NCBI RefSeq assembly: GCF_039531105.1
Contig: NZ_BAAAPK010000001.1
Coordinates: 1,178,001-1,242,000, forward strand
Reading direction: 5' to 3'
Source of the DNA: Microbacterium lacus
Lineage (GTDB): Bacteria; Actinomycetota; Actinomycetes; Actinomycetales; Microbacteriaceae
Length of the DNA stretch: 64,000 nucleotides
Under the pieces are notes generated by a model that saw only the letters and a list, made by a program, of their open reading frames with translations, did no database searches and was not told where the DNA came from. How positions within the stretch are numbered: position 1 is the stretch's first letter; the number at the start of each line of letters is the position of its first letter. Of the stretch, positions 32,379 through 43,906 are shown one piece after another. The translations under genes and the position numbers were made by a program.

Positions 32379-33035
32379 ATGGAAACCAGCATCGTCGGCG
32401 TGGGAGTGGGTATCACCGATCGCTTCCGCTCGGTCGTCGAAGACAAGGCCGCCCGCATAGAGCACCTCGCTCCGCGCGCGCAGCGTGTCGACGTCAAAGT
32501 GACCCATCGCGCCTACCACAACGGCCGGATGGAGGACGACACGGTCGAGCTCACGCTCGCGGGCAAGGGTCCGGTCGTCCGGGCCGAGGCCACCGACGGC
32601 GACAAGTTCGCGGCGCTGGACATGGCGGTCGACAAGCTGTGCGAACAGCTGCGTCGCGCGAAGGACAAGCGCGTCGATGCGCGCAACCACCCGCGGGGCG
32701 CGAAGTTCGAGAAGGGGAGCGGAGAGCTCTCCGGAATCGACGTGCAGCCGGCCTCGCTGGATGTCATCCGTGCCGTCGCGACAGGGGAGATCCCCATCGT
32801 GACCGGCAACGAGGACGAACCCGACTACACCCCGGTCGTGATCCGCACGAAGGAGTTCGAACCGGAGTGGATGTCGGTCGAGGAGGCCGTGGACCGGATG
32901 GAGCTCGTCGGCCACGACTTCTTCCTGTTCATCGACGCCCGCACCGACCACCCGAGCGTCGTGTACCGCCGCAAGGGCTGGGACTACGGAGTGATTTCGC
33001 TCACGACGCAGAACGCGCCGGTGGCCGTTTCCTGA
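32379..33035 (+). CDS. hpf: Long-form ribosome hibernation promoting factor
   Basis: 218 residues from ATG 32379, with a very strong AAGGAGGT 5 bases upstream. The N-terminal ribosome-binding domain (about 1-100) has VGVGITDRFRSVVEDKAARIEHL and a KVTHRAYHNG stretch. The C-terminal dimerisation domain (about 155-212) has VIRTKEFEPEWMSVEEAVDRMELVGHDFFLF. Long HPF binds the 30S A/P region and makes 100S dimers in stationary phase or stress. Same position as Rv3241c. A good terminator follows. Confidence 0.95.
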   Translation: METSIVGVGVGITDRFRSVVEDKAARIEHLAPRAQRVDVKVTHRAYHNGRMEDDTVELTLAGKGPVVRAEATDGDKFAALDMAVDKLCEQLRRAKDKRVDARNHPRGAKFEKGSGELSGIDVQPASLDVIRAVATGEIPIVTGNEDEPDYTPVVIRTKEFEPEWMSVEEAVDRMELVGHDFFLFIDARTDHPSVVYRRKGWDYGVISLTTQNAPVAVS

Positions 33036-33043
33036 CAGAGCAA

Positions 33044-33076
33044 CGAAACGGGGCGTCCGCGGGGCGCCCCGTTTCG
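33044..33076. terminator. Terminator after hpf
   Basis: CGAAACGGGGCG (33044-33055) and CGCCCCGTTTCG (33065-33076) are perfect 12-base arms with a 9-base loop. TTT lies in the distal arm. It can also serve the convergent coiled-coil protein gene. Confidence 0.85.
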
Positions 33077-33094
33077 CATGTCCGGGCGAGCGGC

Positions 33095-34411
33095 TCAGCC
33101 GTCGAAGAAATCGCCGAGCAGGCTGCCGATCACCATTCCCCCGAGGATGCCGCCCATCGCGTCACCCATCCCGCCACGGCGGCCGCCGCCCTGGCCGCCC
33201 CATCCGGAATCCTGCGGACGGGACGAATCGATGTCGCGCTGGGCGAGGTGCAGCGCCTCGTTCGCGAGGGCGCCCGCCCGCCGTGCGAGGATCATCGCCT
33301 CCTCGCGCGTGTCCTCGTCGGTCGTGAGCGGTTCCGCGTCGATGCGCGACCGCTCCGCCTCCGCGAGCCTCGTGCGGGCATCCGCGCCGATCCAGCCGCG
33401 ATGGCCGGCGATCACATTGCGGGCGACCGCGATCTGACGGTCGGCGTCATCCAGCGCGTGGCGCACGTGCGCGACCGAGGGGATCGGCCGCGCTGCTCGC
33501 TCGCGGGCCACCGCGATCGCGGCATCCAGCCCGCTGTTGGCTTCGCGCAGCTGCGACAGCTGCGTGAACGGGTCTGCCTTCTCGCGCGACGGCGGCAGCG
33601 CCGCGAGCGCCGCCTCGAGCGCGGCCGCCGCAGCGGTGACCGCAGGAACCTGGGGGGCGTCGCGCGCGGCCACCAGGTCGCCGCGGGAGTCCGCGATCAC
33701 ATCGGCGAGCGTGGACTCGGCGCGCAGCGCCTCGATCTCGAAGTCCTCGATGCCGTCGATGATCGCGGCCGCGCGGCGCACCGCCTCCGTCGCGGTCTCC
33801 AGCGCGAGGTTCGCCTCTTCGCGTCGCTCGGCCTCACGGCGGCGGAACGAGACGTCCGCGCTGTGCGCGGCGAAGGTGAGGAGCTGCTCGGCCTCATCGG
33901 GTCCGTCGGCCACCTGCCGCAGCGCCGCCGCGCTGTAGCGCTGTGCGAGCCGATCGAGGGTGACACGCGCATGCGGCAGACGCTCGGTGAGCGTCTCGAT
34001 GTCGACGCGGACCTGCGCGAGGATCTCCGGCGCACGACGCACCCGTTCGATGTCGGCCGCGAGCGCCTCGGTCCGGTCATCGAGCAGCTCTTCCGCCCAC
34101 TCGCACAGCTGCACGATGCGCGCGTTGCGCGTGCGCAACTCTTCCGGTGTGTCCGGGATCTCGTCGTGGTTCAGCTGGTGCAGGTGGAAGGCCTCGCCCA
34201 GGTGCGTGCGCACGGCCTGCAGCGCGTCGCGCACGTCCTTCGTCGGACCCTCGCCGAGCTCCGCGACGGCGAAGTCGAGCTCATCGGCGGTCGTGCGGAT
34301 GCGCTCGTCGACCGCGACGAGCGAGCTGCGGGCGCGGCGGGCGAGGTCCGCATCCTGCGCATCCAGCGCCGCTTGCTCTTCACGTCTGCGCTTGCCCCAC
34401 AAACCAGCCAT
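33095..34411 (-). CDS. Predicted coiled-coil protein, function unknown
   Basis: 438 residues, mostly charged Ala/Arg/Glu-rich helices with heptad-like patterns (about residues 5-400), then a Gly-rich end with GGQGGGRRGGMGDAMGGILGG and a final GSLLGDFFDG. The helical part resembles the region after the TPM domain in actinobacterial TPM-domain proteins, but no signal peptide, TPM domain or clear transmembrane helix is present. A TAGGAT box lies 6 bases before the ATG. It may be a phage-shock/PspA-like or membrane-associated scaffold. Function not assigned. Confidence 0.8.
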   Translation of the reverse strand: MAGLWGKRRREEQAALDAQDADLARRARSSLVAVDERIRTTADELDFAVAELGEGPTKDVRDALQAVRTHLGEAFHLHQLNHDEIPDTPEELRTRNARIVQLCEWAEELLDDRTEALAADIERVRRAPEILAQVRVDIETLTERLPHARVTLDRLAQRYSAAALRQVADGPDEAEQLLTFAAHSADVSFRRREAERREEANLALETATEAVRRAAAIIDGIEDFEIEALRAESTLADVIADSRGDLVAARDAPQVPAVTAAAAALEAALAALPPSREKADPFTQLSQLREANSGLDAAIAVARERAARPIPSVAHVRHALDDADRQIAVARNVIAGHRGWIGADARTRLAEAERSRIDAEPLTTDEDTREEAMILARRAGALANEALHLAQRDIDSSRPQDSGWGGQGGGRRGGMGDAMGGILGGMVIGSLLGDFFDG

Positions 34412-34417
34412 GAATCG

Positions 34418-34423
34418 ATCCTA
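34418..34423 (-). promoter_or_regulatory. Leaderless -10 box of coiled-coil protein gene
   Basis: TAGGAT on the minus strand lies exactly 6 bases before ATG 34411. The CCTAGG just around it is palindromic. Confidence 0.5.
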
Positions 34424-34475
34424 GGTTCGCGGGGCTGATCGTCCGCTCGGTTTCGCGGTGGGCGGATGCCGGTCC

Positions 34476-36257
34476 TCAGGCCTCCGGAGACCCCTTGTGC
34501 CGCGGCTTCCGCGGCGGACGGTCGTCGCGCGACGGCCGGGTAGGGCGATCGTCCGCGTAGCGACGCCCCGGGGCGCCGGTGTCGGGGCGCAGTTCGATGA
34601 GCTTGCCCGAGATGCGGGTGTCCGCGAGCCGGTCCAGGGTCGACGCGGGGAGGTCGGCCGGGAGCTCCACGAGCGAGAAGTCGGGGCGGATCTGGATCGC
34701 CCCGAAATCGCCGCGACTCAGGCCGCCCTCGTTCGCGAGCGCGCCCACGATCTGCCTCGGCTCGACGCGCTGGCGCTTGCCCACGGCGATGCGATACGTG
34801 CGCATGCGCCCCCCGTCCGGTCGGGGACGCCGCTCGGGGCGGTCATCGCGGTCGAAGCGGCCGGGGCGCTCGCCGCGTTCCGAGCGCTCGCCGACGCTGC
34901 GGCGGGGCTCCGGATCGGGCTCGAGCAGCAGAGGGGACTCGCCCTGCGCGACGACGGCGAGCGCCGCCGCGACGTCGACCTCGGGGACGTCGTGGTGCCG
35001 CACGTAGTGCGCCACGATGTCGCGGAACCGGTCGATCCGCTCGCTTTCGGACAGCGCCGCGGTGATGCGGTCGTCGAACCGCGACAAGCGCGTCTCGTTG
35101 ACCTCGTCGACGCTCGGCAGCTGCATCTCGGTGAGCTCCTGCCGCGTCGCGCGCTCGATCGCGCGGACGAGGCCGCGCTCGCGCGGGGTCACGAAGCTGA
35201 TCGCGTCGCCGGTGCGCCCCGCCCGGCCGGTGCGGCCGATGCGGTGGACATACGATTCGGTGTCGGTGGGGATGTCGAAGTTCACGACGTGGGAGATGCG
35301 CTCGACGTCGAGCCCGCGGGCTGCGACGTCGGTGGCGACGAGGATGTCGAGCTTGCCCGACTTGAGCTGGTTCACCGTGCGCTCGCGCTGGACCTGCGCG
35401 ATGTCGCCGTTGATCGCGGCGGCGGAGTACCCGCGCGCCCGCAGCTTCTCGGCGACCTCCTCGGTCGCGCTCTTCGTGCGCGCGAACACGATCATGCCCT
35501 CGAAGTTCTCCACCTCGAGGATGCGGGTGAGCGCGTCGATCTTCTGCGGGTAGGAGACCACGAGATAGCGCTGCGTGATCGTGGCCGACGTCGTCGTCTT
35601 CGTCTTGACCGTGATCTCTTCGGGGTCGTGCAGGTACTGCTGCGACATCCGGCGGATCGTCGCGGGCATCGTGGCCGAGAAGAGGGCGACCTGTTTGGTC
35701 GCGGGGGTGTCGGCGAGGATCGTCTCGACGTCTTCCGCGAAGCCCATCTTCAGCATCTCGTCGGCTTCGTCCAGAACCAGGTACTTCAGCTCCGACAGAT
35801 CGAGCGTGCCCTTGTCGAGGTGGTCCATGATCCGGCCCGGGGTGCCGACGATGACGTGCACGCCGCGGCGAAGTGCGGAGAGCTGGACGCCGTAGCCCTG
35901 ACCGCCGTACACCGGCAGGACGTGAACGCCCTTCGTGTGCGCGGCGTACTTCTCGAACGCCTCGCACACCTGCAGGGCGAGCTCGCGCGTCGGAGCGAGC
36001 ACGAGAGCCTGCGGCGTCTTCTGCGACACATCCAGACGGTCGAGGATCGGCAGGGCGAACGCCGCGGTCTTGCCCGTCCCGGTCTGCGCGAGGCCCACCA
36101 CGTCGCGACCCGACAGCAGAGTCGGGATCGTCGCCGCCTGGATCGCGGACGGCGTTTCGTAGCCGACATCGCCGAGCGCCTTCAGAACCGCCTCACCCAA
36201 TCCGAGATCGGCGAAGGTCAGCGCGGGCGTCTGGGCGGATTCATCGACGGAAGTCAC
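34476..36257 (-). CDS. DEAD-box ATP-dependent RNA helicase (DeaD/CsdA type)
   Basis: 593 residues. Motifs in order: Q-motif LTFADLGLGEAVLKALGDVGYETPSAIQ, I AQTGTGKTAAFALP, Ia PTRELALQV, II VLDEADEMLKMGF, III SATMP, IV IVFARTK, V ATDVAARGLDVE and VI HRIGRTGRAG. Then comes an Arg/Asp-rich linker and a DbpA-like RNA-binding domain (about residues 500-575, with RIAVGKRQRVEPRQIVGALANEGG) and a basic tail. Such helicases help ribosome assembly and mRNA turnover in the cold. The start is a GTG (read as Met) with TAACCT 5 bases before it. It lies 39 bases after a PadR gene in the same direction. Confidence 0.95.
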   Translation of the reverse strand: MTSVDESAQTPALTFADLGLGEAVLKALGDVGYETPSAIQAATIPTLLSGRDVVGLAQTGTGKTAAFALPILDRLDVSQKTPQALVLAPTRELALQVCEAFEKYAAHTKGVHVLPVYGGQGYGVQLSALRRGVHVIVGTPGRIMDHLDKGTLDLSELKYLVLDEADEMLKMGFAEDVETILADTPATKQVALFSATMPATIRRMSQQYLHDPEEITVKTKTTTSATITQRYLVVSYPQKIDALTRILEVENFEGMIVFARTKSATEEVAEKLRARGYSAAAINGDIAQVQRERTVNQLKSGKLDILVATDVAARGLDVERISHVVNFDIPTDTESYVHRIGRTGRAGRTGDAISFVTPRERGLVRAIERATRQELTEMQLPSVDEVNETRLSRFDDRITAALSESERIDRFRDIVAHYVRHHDVPEVDVAAALAVVAQGESPLLLEPDPEPRRSVGERSERGERPGRFDRDDRPERRPRPDGGRMRTYRIAVGKRQRVEPRQIVGALANEGGLSRGDFGAIQIRPDFSLVELPADLPASTLDRLADTRISGKLIELRPDTGAPGRRYADDRPTRPSRDDRPPRKPRHKGSPEA

Positions 36258-36296
36258 GCTTCAGGTTAGTCCGCGCGGCCGCGCGGCCGCAGGCGA

Positions 36297-36887
36297 TCAG
36301 GCGGCGGGCGCCTTCGCCGGCCGCCCGCGCTTCGGACGCTCCGAGGACAACCGCAGGGCCATCGTGTGCGCGGGACGCTCGGCGATGCGCTCCGCGGCGC
36401 GATCGAGGAACCGCAGTTCCGCCTCGGCGCGGGCGATCTTCGCGTCGGTCACGATCTCGCGCGCGAGAGCCTCGGCCTCGGTCTCGGCGATCGGCCGGGG
36501 GAGGCGTCGCAACGCGTCGAGCCGGCTCTGCGACTGCCGCCGCTCCGCCGCGAGCACGTCCGTGACGTCGACGCCGGGCAGGGTCGCGGCCACCGCGATC
36601 TTGATCGCCAGGTCGTCGCGCGCGGGTGCGCCACCGGCGGGATCGGCGAGCCAGGCGTCCACTTCGCGGGATCCGGCATCCGTGATCTCGTAGAACACGT
36701 GCCCTTCGGCATCCGCATCGCCCTTCGCCACCAGGCCGTCGCGCTCGAGCCGATCGAGGGTGTTGTAGATCTGTCCGACGTTCAGCGGCCACGCCGACCC
36801 GGTGCGACGTTCGAATTCGGCACGCAGCTGATAGCCGTAACAGGGTCCCTGGTCGAGGATCGCGAGCAGGCTCTGCCTCACCGTCAT
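36297..36887 (-). CDS. PadR family transcriptional regulator
   Basis: 196 residues. The winged-helix N-terminus has LAILDQGPCYGYQLRAEFERRTG and NVGQIYNTLDRLERDGLV. A Vir-C-type helical C-terminus provides the dimer. The end is basic, with RPKRGRPAKAPAA. PadR proteins repress a nearby gene and usually themselves. A perfect palindrome lies 22 bases upstream of its start over the probable promoter. The DEAD-box helicase lies directly downstream on the same strand and may be its co-regulated partner. The inducing signal is unknown. Confidence 0.9.
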   Translation of the reverse strand: MTVRQSLLAILDQGPCYGYQLRAEFERRTGSAWPLNVGQIYNTLDRLERDGLVAKGDADAEGHVFYEITDAGSREVDAWLADPAGGAPARDDLAIKIAVAATLPGVDVTDVLAAERRQSQSRLDALRRLPRPIAETEAEALAREIVTDAKIARAEAELRFLDRAAERIAERPAHTMALRLSSERPKRGRPAKAPAA

Positions 36888-36908
36888 GCCGTGCTCCCGT
36901 TCGTCGTG

Positions 36909-36925
36909 TGCATACCGGGTATGCA
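36909..36925. promoter_or_regulatory. Candidate PadR operator
   Basis: TGCATACC and GGTATGCA flank a single central G: a 17-base perfect palindrome. On the minus strand TATGCA within it could be the -10 of padR, with TTAGAC about 19 bases upstream. Binding would therefore block its own promoter. Confidence 0.6.
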
Positions 36926-37118
36926 GTTCCCGAGTCTAAGCAGGGTCTCGGACACGGCTCGGGATGCCGCGGCCGAGCGTGTCGGCGGGTCCGGGCGGCG
37001 CGGCATCCCAGCCCACTCCAAGGTCACAGCCCGATAACATGGCCGTGTATGCCTGCGCGCCTCGCGCGGGGCAGCGGCGGCGCCGAACGGCGACGTACCC
37101 GACAGATGGAGATGCTTC

Positions 37119-39923
<2,805 letters not shown>

Positions 39924-39930
39924 TCGACGA

Positions 39931-39959
39931 GGGGACGCGCTTTCGTCAGCGCGTTCCCC
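39931..39959. terminator. Hairpin after secA
   Basis: GGGGACGCGCT (39931-39941) pairs with AGCGCGTTCCCC (39948-39959) with one bulged T. The hairpin overlaps the last codons of the convergent Lrp gene. There is no T-tract. Confidence 0.45.
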
Positions 39960-40404
39960 AGTCGTACGACTGCTTGCGCAACCCGAGGTAGACGAAGGTC
40001 TCGGAGGAGATCACTCCCGGCAGGGAGCGGATCCGGCTGTTCAGAAGCTCCACGAGGTCGTCGTCGGACTCGCAGACGACCTCGGCGAGGATGTCGAAGC
40101 TGCCGGCGGTCAGCACGAGGTAATCGACCGCGGAGATCTTCTCCAGCGCCGCCGCGACCTCGCGCGTATCCCCGCTCACGCGCAGACCGATCATCGCCTG
40201 GCGGTGGAAGCCGAGCTGCATGGGGTCCGTGACCGCGACGACCTGCATCGCGCCGCTGTCGGTGAGCCGTTGCACCCGCTGGCGCACGGCGGCCTCGCTC
40301 AGGCCCACGGCTCGACCGATCTCCGCGTACGAGCGCCGCCCGTCCTCCTGCAGCTGCTCGATGATCAGCTTCGACAGCGCGTCGATCCCGCCGGCGTGTG
40401 ACAT
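39946..40404 (-). CDS. Lrp/AsnC family transcriptional regulator
   Basis: 152 residues: an N-terminal HTH (SKLIIEQLQEDGRRSYAEIGRAVGLSEAAVRQRVQRL), a beta linker, and the RAM ligand-binding domain with LTAGSFDILAEVVCESDDDLVELLNSRIRSLPGV. Lrp-type proteins form octamers and sense amino acids or related metabolites. The divergent neighbour across a 200-base gap is a polyamine-type transporter operon ending in alaA, so control of that operon is plausible. Homologues near polyamine genes in actinobacteria support it, but no operator is proven here. Confidence 0.92.
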   Translation of the reverse strand: MSHAGGIDALSKLIIEQLQEDGRRSYAEIGRAVGLSEAAVRQRVQRLTDSGAMQVVAVTDPMQLGFHRQAMIGLRVSGDTREVAAALEKISAVDYLVLTAGSFDILAEVVCESDDDLVELLNSRIRSLPGVISSETFVYLGLRKQSYDWGTR

Positions 40405-40511
40405 GCAGCGATCCTGGCACCGCGGGCGCCTATGGGCAACGCTCCGCGACGGAAACCGTCGCTCGGTGTCATTCGGGCCACTGATTCATGTGAAAGTTAT
40501 GTTTCGATGTG

Positions 40512-40532
40512 CGGATTCCGTTCCGAAATCCG
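40512..40532. promoter_or_regulatory. Dyad between Lrp gene and transporter operon
   Basis: CGGATT (40512-40517) and AATCCG (40527-40532) are inverted arms 9 bases apart in the only long gap (40405-40604). The gap otherwise shows AT-rich patches near 40490-40510 but no firm promoter. Possible Lrp-type site. Confidence 0.3.
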
Positions 40533-40604
40533 GGGGTGAAGTGGCAGTATCGGTTCACCCGCCGTCGTGTGAGCGACGTACCCGCATCCCCTGAGGAGTG
40601 CTCC

Positions 40605-41834
40605 ATGCCCCGTGGACCCCTGCCCGAAGACCCCGCCGTCCGCGCGCTCATCGCGCACGCGCGACAGGCACAGATCAGTCGTCGTGGGCTGATCGGCGGA
40701 GCCGGCGCGCTGTCGCTCGCCGCTTTCCTCGCCGCATGCTCCGGACGCGTCGGCGGGTCCGCGCCCGCCGCGTCGGCGAGCGCCGGCGAGGACCTCTCGG
40801 CGTCGCAGAAGACCCTGACCTGGGCCAACTGGTCGTTCTACCTGGACGAGGACGACGACGGCAACCACCCGACGCTCGATGCGTTCATGGAGCAGACCGG
40901 CCTCACCGTCAACTATGACGTCGCGATCGACGACAACAACACGTACTTCGCCAAGGTCCGCGACCAGCTCGCCCTCGGGCAGGACATCGGCGCGGATGCC
41001 GTCTGCCTCACCGACTGGATGGCGTCGATCTGGATCGCCTCCGGCTACACGCAGGCCTTCGACAAGGCGAACATGCCGAACGCGGCCAACCTCAACCCGA
41101 GCCTGCAGAACCCCGACTTCGACCCGGGCCGGGCGAACTCGCTCCCGTGGCAGTCGGGCTTCGCCGGGATCGCCTGGAACAAGGACAAGCTTCCGCAGGG
41201 CCTGCAGAGCATCGACGACCTGTGGGCGCCGGAGCTGCAGGGCCGAGTCGGCGTGCTCAGCGAGATGCGCGACACGATCGGGCTCATCATGCTGAGCCAG
41301 GGCGTCGACATCTCGGGCTCCGGCTGGGGCGACACCGAATTCCAGAACGCACTCGACGTCTTCGCCGAGCAGGTCTCGAACGGGCAGATCCGCAACATCA
41401 AGGGCAACTCCTACGCGGACGACCTCAAGAACGAGGACACCCTCGCGGCGATCGTGTGGTCGGGGGACATCACCGCGATCAACTACGAGGTCGGCGACAA
41501 GTTCGCCTTCGCGCTGCCCGACTCGGGCGGCACGCTCTGGAGCGACAACTTCATGATCCCGATCGGCTCTCAGCAGAAGACCAACGTCGAGAAGCTCATC
41601 GATTACTACTACGACCCGGCGGTGGCGGCCGAGGTCGCCGCGTGGGTGAACTACATCACCCCGGTCGCCGGTGCGCAGGAGGCGATGGCCGAGATCGATC
41701 CGGAGCTCGTCGAGAACCAGCTCATCTTCCCGAACGAGGAGACGCTCGCCCAGGCGCACATCTTCCGCACGCTCACGAACGAGGAGCAGCAGAAGTACAA
41801 CTCCGAGTTCGAGGCCGTGGGTCTCGGCGCCTGA
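40605..41834 (+). CDS. potD: Polyamine-type ABC transporter substrate-binding lipoprotein
   Basis: 409 residues from ATG 40605, with GAGGAG 7 bases upstream; the in-frame ATG 40509 is too far up. A twin-arginine-like SRRGLIGG with a hydrophobic stretch and the lipobox FLAAC (C45) suggests a Tat-exported lipoprotein. The mature part has the spermidine/putrescine-binding family pattern: LTWANWSFYLD near the start, GADAVCLTDWMASIWI, LPWQSGFAGIAWNKD, and IVWSGDITAINYE. First gene of a potD-potA-potB-potC-type operon. Polyamine specificity is inferred from the family; related solutes are possible. Confidence 0.88.
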   Translation: MPRGPLPEDPAVRALIAHARQAQISRRGLIGGAGALSLAAFLAACSGRVGGSAPAASASAGEDLSASQKTLTWANWSFYLDEDDDGNHPTLDAFMEQTGLTVNYDVAIDDNNTYFAKVRDQLALGQDIGADAVCLTDWMASIWIASGYTQAFDKANMPNAANLNPSLQNPDFDPGRANSLPWQSGFAGIAWNKDKLPQGLQSIDDLWAPELQGRVGVLSEMRDTIGLIMLSQGVDISGSGWGDTEFQNALDVFAEQVSNGQIRNIKGNSYADDLKNEDTLAAIVWSGDITAINYEVGDKFAFALPDSGGTLWSDNFMIPIGSQQKTNVEKLIDYYYDPAVAAEVAAWVNYITPVAGAQEAMAEIDPELVENQLIFPNEETLAQAHIFRTLTNEEQQKYNSEFEAVGLGA

Positions 41835-41835
41835 G

Positions 41836-42987
41836 ATGGCACAGGGAGCATTCGCCGAAGCGGGCGCCGATCTGCAGCTGCAGGGGATCCGCAAGGTCTT
41901 CCCGGGCTTCACGGCCATCGAGGAGCTCGACCTCCTCATCCCCGCCGGGTCCTTCTTCGCCCTGCTCGGTCCTTCCGGCTGCGGCAAGACCACCACGCTC
42001 CGCCTCGTCGCGGGACTCGAGGATCCGTCCGAGGGGCGCATCCTGATCGGCGGGCAGGACGTGACCGCCGTCAAGCCCCACAAGCGCCCCGTCAACACCG
42101 TGTTCCAGAGCTACGCGCTCTTCCCGCACATGACCGTCCTGGAGAACGTCGCGTTCGGGCTGCGCCGGCGGAAGGTCTCGGATGCCGTGCCCAAGGCGCA
42201 CGAGGCCCTGCGGCTCGTCGAGCTCGATCATGTCGCGGAGCGCCGTCCGAGCCAGCTCTCCGGCGGACAGCAGCAGCGCGTCGCCCTCGCGCGCGCGATC
42301 GTGAACCGTCCGGCCCTGCTGCTGCTGGACGAGCCGCTCGGCGCCCTGGACCTGAAGCTCCGCCGGCAGATGCAGCTGGAGCTCAAGTCGATCCAGGCCG
42401 AGGTCGGTCTCACGTTCCTGCACGTCACGCATGACCAGGAGGAGGCCATGACGATGGCCGACACCGTCGCCGTGATGAACCACGGGCGCATCGAGCAACT
42501 CGGATCGCCGCAGGAGCTGTACGAACTGCCGCGCACCGGCTTCGTGGCGAACTTCCTCGGTCAGTCGAACCTGTTCCCCGCCGAGGTGGAGTCCACCGCC
42601 GGCGGCCTGCTCACGGCACGCACCGCAGGGGGTGTCGTCGCCCTCCCGGAGGAGCGGGCCGTCGCCCGCACCGGCCGCATCACCGTCGGCATCCGGCCGG
42701 AGAAGCTGCGGCTCCTCGGAACGGAGCCGCCTCGCGACGGGCTCGAGAACGTCCTCGGTCCCGGGCGCATCGTCGACGTGTCCTTCGCGGGGGCCAGTAC
42801 GCAGTACATCCTCGAGATCTCGGGCCTCGGCGAAGTGACGGTGTTCGAGCAGAACCTGGTCTTCGGCTCGGTCTTCTCCCCGGGCTCGGAGGTCTGGGTC
42901 GCATGGCGACGCGAGCACACGTTCGGTTTGGATGCCGCCGCCCGCGACGAGGCCGCGGAAGCGGATCTCACAGCCGAGGCCGGCTGA
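41836..42987 (+). CDS. potA: Polyamine-type ABC transporter ATPase
   Basis: 383 residues from ATG 41836, two bases after the previous stop. Walker A LLGPSGCGKTTTLRLVAG, Q-loop FQSYALFPHMTV, signature LSGGQQQRVALARAI, Walker B LLLLDEPLGALDLKLR and switch HVTHDQEEAMTMAD. The C-terminal TOBE domain (about residues 285-365) is the PotA/CysA-type regulatory region. It energises uptake with the two downstream permeases. Confidence 0.94.
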   Translation: MAQGAFAEAGADLQLQGIRKVFPGFTAIEELDLLIPAGSFFALLGPSGCGKTTTLRLVAGLEDPSEGRILIGGQDVTAVKPHKRPVNTVFQSYALFPHMTVLENVAFGLRRRKVSDAVPKAHEALRLVELDHVAERRPSQLSGGQQQRVALARAIVNRPALLLLDEPLGALDLKLRRQMQLELKSIQAEVGLTFLHVTHDQEEAMTMADTVAVMNHGRIEQLGSPQELYELPRTGFVANFLGQSNLFPAEVESTAGGLLTARTAGGVVALPEERAVARTGRITVGIRPEKLRLLGTEPPRDGLENVLGPGRIVDVSFAGASTQYILEISGLGEVTVFEQNLVFGSVFSPGSEVWVAWRREHTFGLDAAARDEAAEADLTAEAG

Positions 42988-42988
42988 C

Positions 42989-43906
42989 ATGGCGATCTCG
43001 GCGCTCGTCCCCGCCGGAGCGCAGGCGGCGCGCGAACCCGAACGGCGACGCGGGGGACTGGTCGCCCTCGCACTCCTCGTTCCGGGGCTCGCTTACCTCG
43101 CGCTGTTCTTCCTCGTCCCGTTCGTCTCGCTGCTGATCACGTCGTTCGGCATCAACGACACCGCGACGTACGGCGGCTACTACTACGCCTTCTACTGGCA
43201 GAACTACGTCGACGTCATCGCCCAGTACTGGCCGCAGTTCCTGCGCTCGTTCTGGTACGCGCTGCTGGCGACCGTCTTCGCGCTGCTGATCAGCTACCCG
43301 ATCGCGTACTTCATCGGTGTGACGATCCGCGAACGCAAGCTGCTGCGCAACCTGCTGCTGGTCCTCGTGATCGCGCCGTTCTTCATCTCGTTCCTCCTGC
43401 GCACCCTCGCGTGGAAGCAGATCCTGTCCGACGAGGGACCCGTCGTCGGAGTGCTGCAGGTCGTCGGTCTCATGGGCCCGCAGGATCACATCACGGGCAC
43501 GCCGTTCGCCGTCGTCTTCGGCCTCACCTACAACTTCATCCCGTTCATGACGCTGCCTCTGTTCGCATCGCTGGATCGGCTGGACAAGAGATTGATCGAA
43601 GCGGGGAGCGATCTGTACTCCGGCAACGCCAGCACGTTCTGGAAGGTGACGTTCCCCCTCTCGCTGCCGGGCGTCATCTCCGGAACGCTCCTGACCTTCA
43701 TCCCCGCGGCGGGCGACTACGTCAACGCGAGTCAGTCCTTCCTCGGAGGTCCGGGAACGGCCATGATCGGCAACGTCATCCAGTCGAAGTTCCTGATCAC
43801 GGTGAATTACCCGCAGGCGGCCGCGCTGTCGATCCTGCTGATGGCCGTCATCGTGGTGATCGTCGGGCTCTACGTGCGCCGCGCCGGAACGGACGATCTG
43901 CTGTGA
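42989..43906 (+). CDS. potB: Polyamine-type ABC transporter permease, PotB-like
   Basis: 305 residues from ATG 42989, one base after the potA stop. Six membrane helices: the first at about 24-48, then a long periplasmic loop with a TYGGYYYAFYWQNYVD stretch, and the inner-membrane EAA loop with EAGSDLYSGNASTFWKVTFPLSLPGV. The PotB order before PotC is as in the E. coli operon. The stop overlaps the next gene's GTG. Confidence 0.93.
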   Translation: MAISALVPAGAQAAREPERRRGGLVALALLVPGLAYLALFFLVPFVSLLITSFGINDTATYGGYYYAFYWQNYVDVIAQYWPQFLRSFWYALLATVFALLISYPIAYFIGVTIRERKLLRNLLLVLVIAPFFISFLLRTLAWKQILSDEGPVVGVLQVVGLMGPQDHITGTPFAVVFGLTYNFIPFMTLPLFASLDRLDKRLIEAGSDLYSGNASTFWKVTFPLSLPGVISGTLLTFIPAAGDYVNASQSFLGGPGTAMIGNVIQSKFLITVNYPQAAALSILLMAVIVVIVGLYVRRAGTDDLL

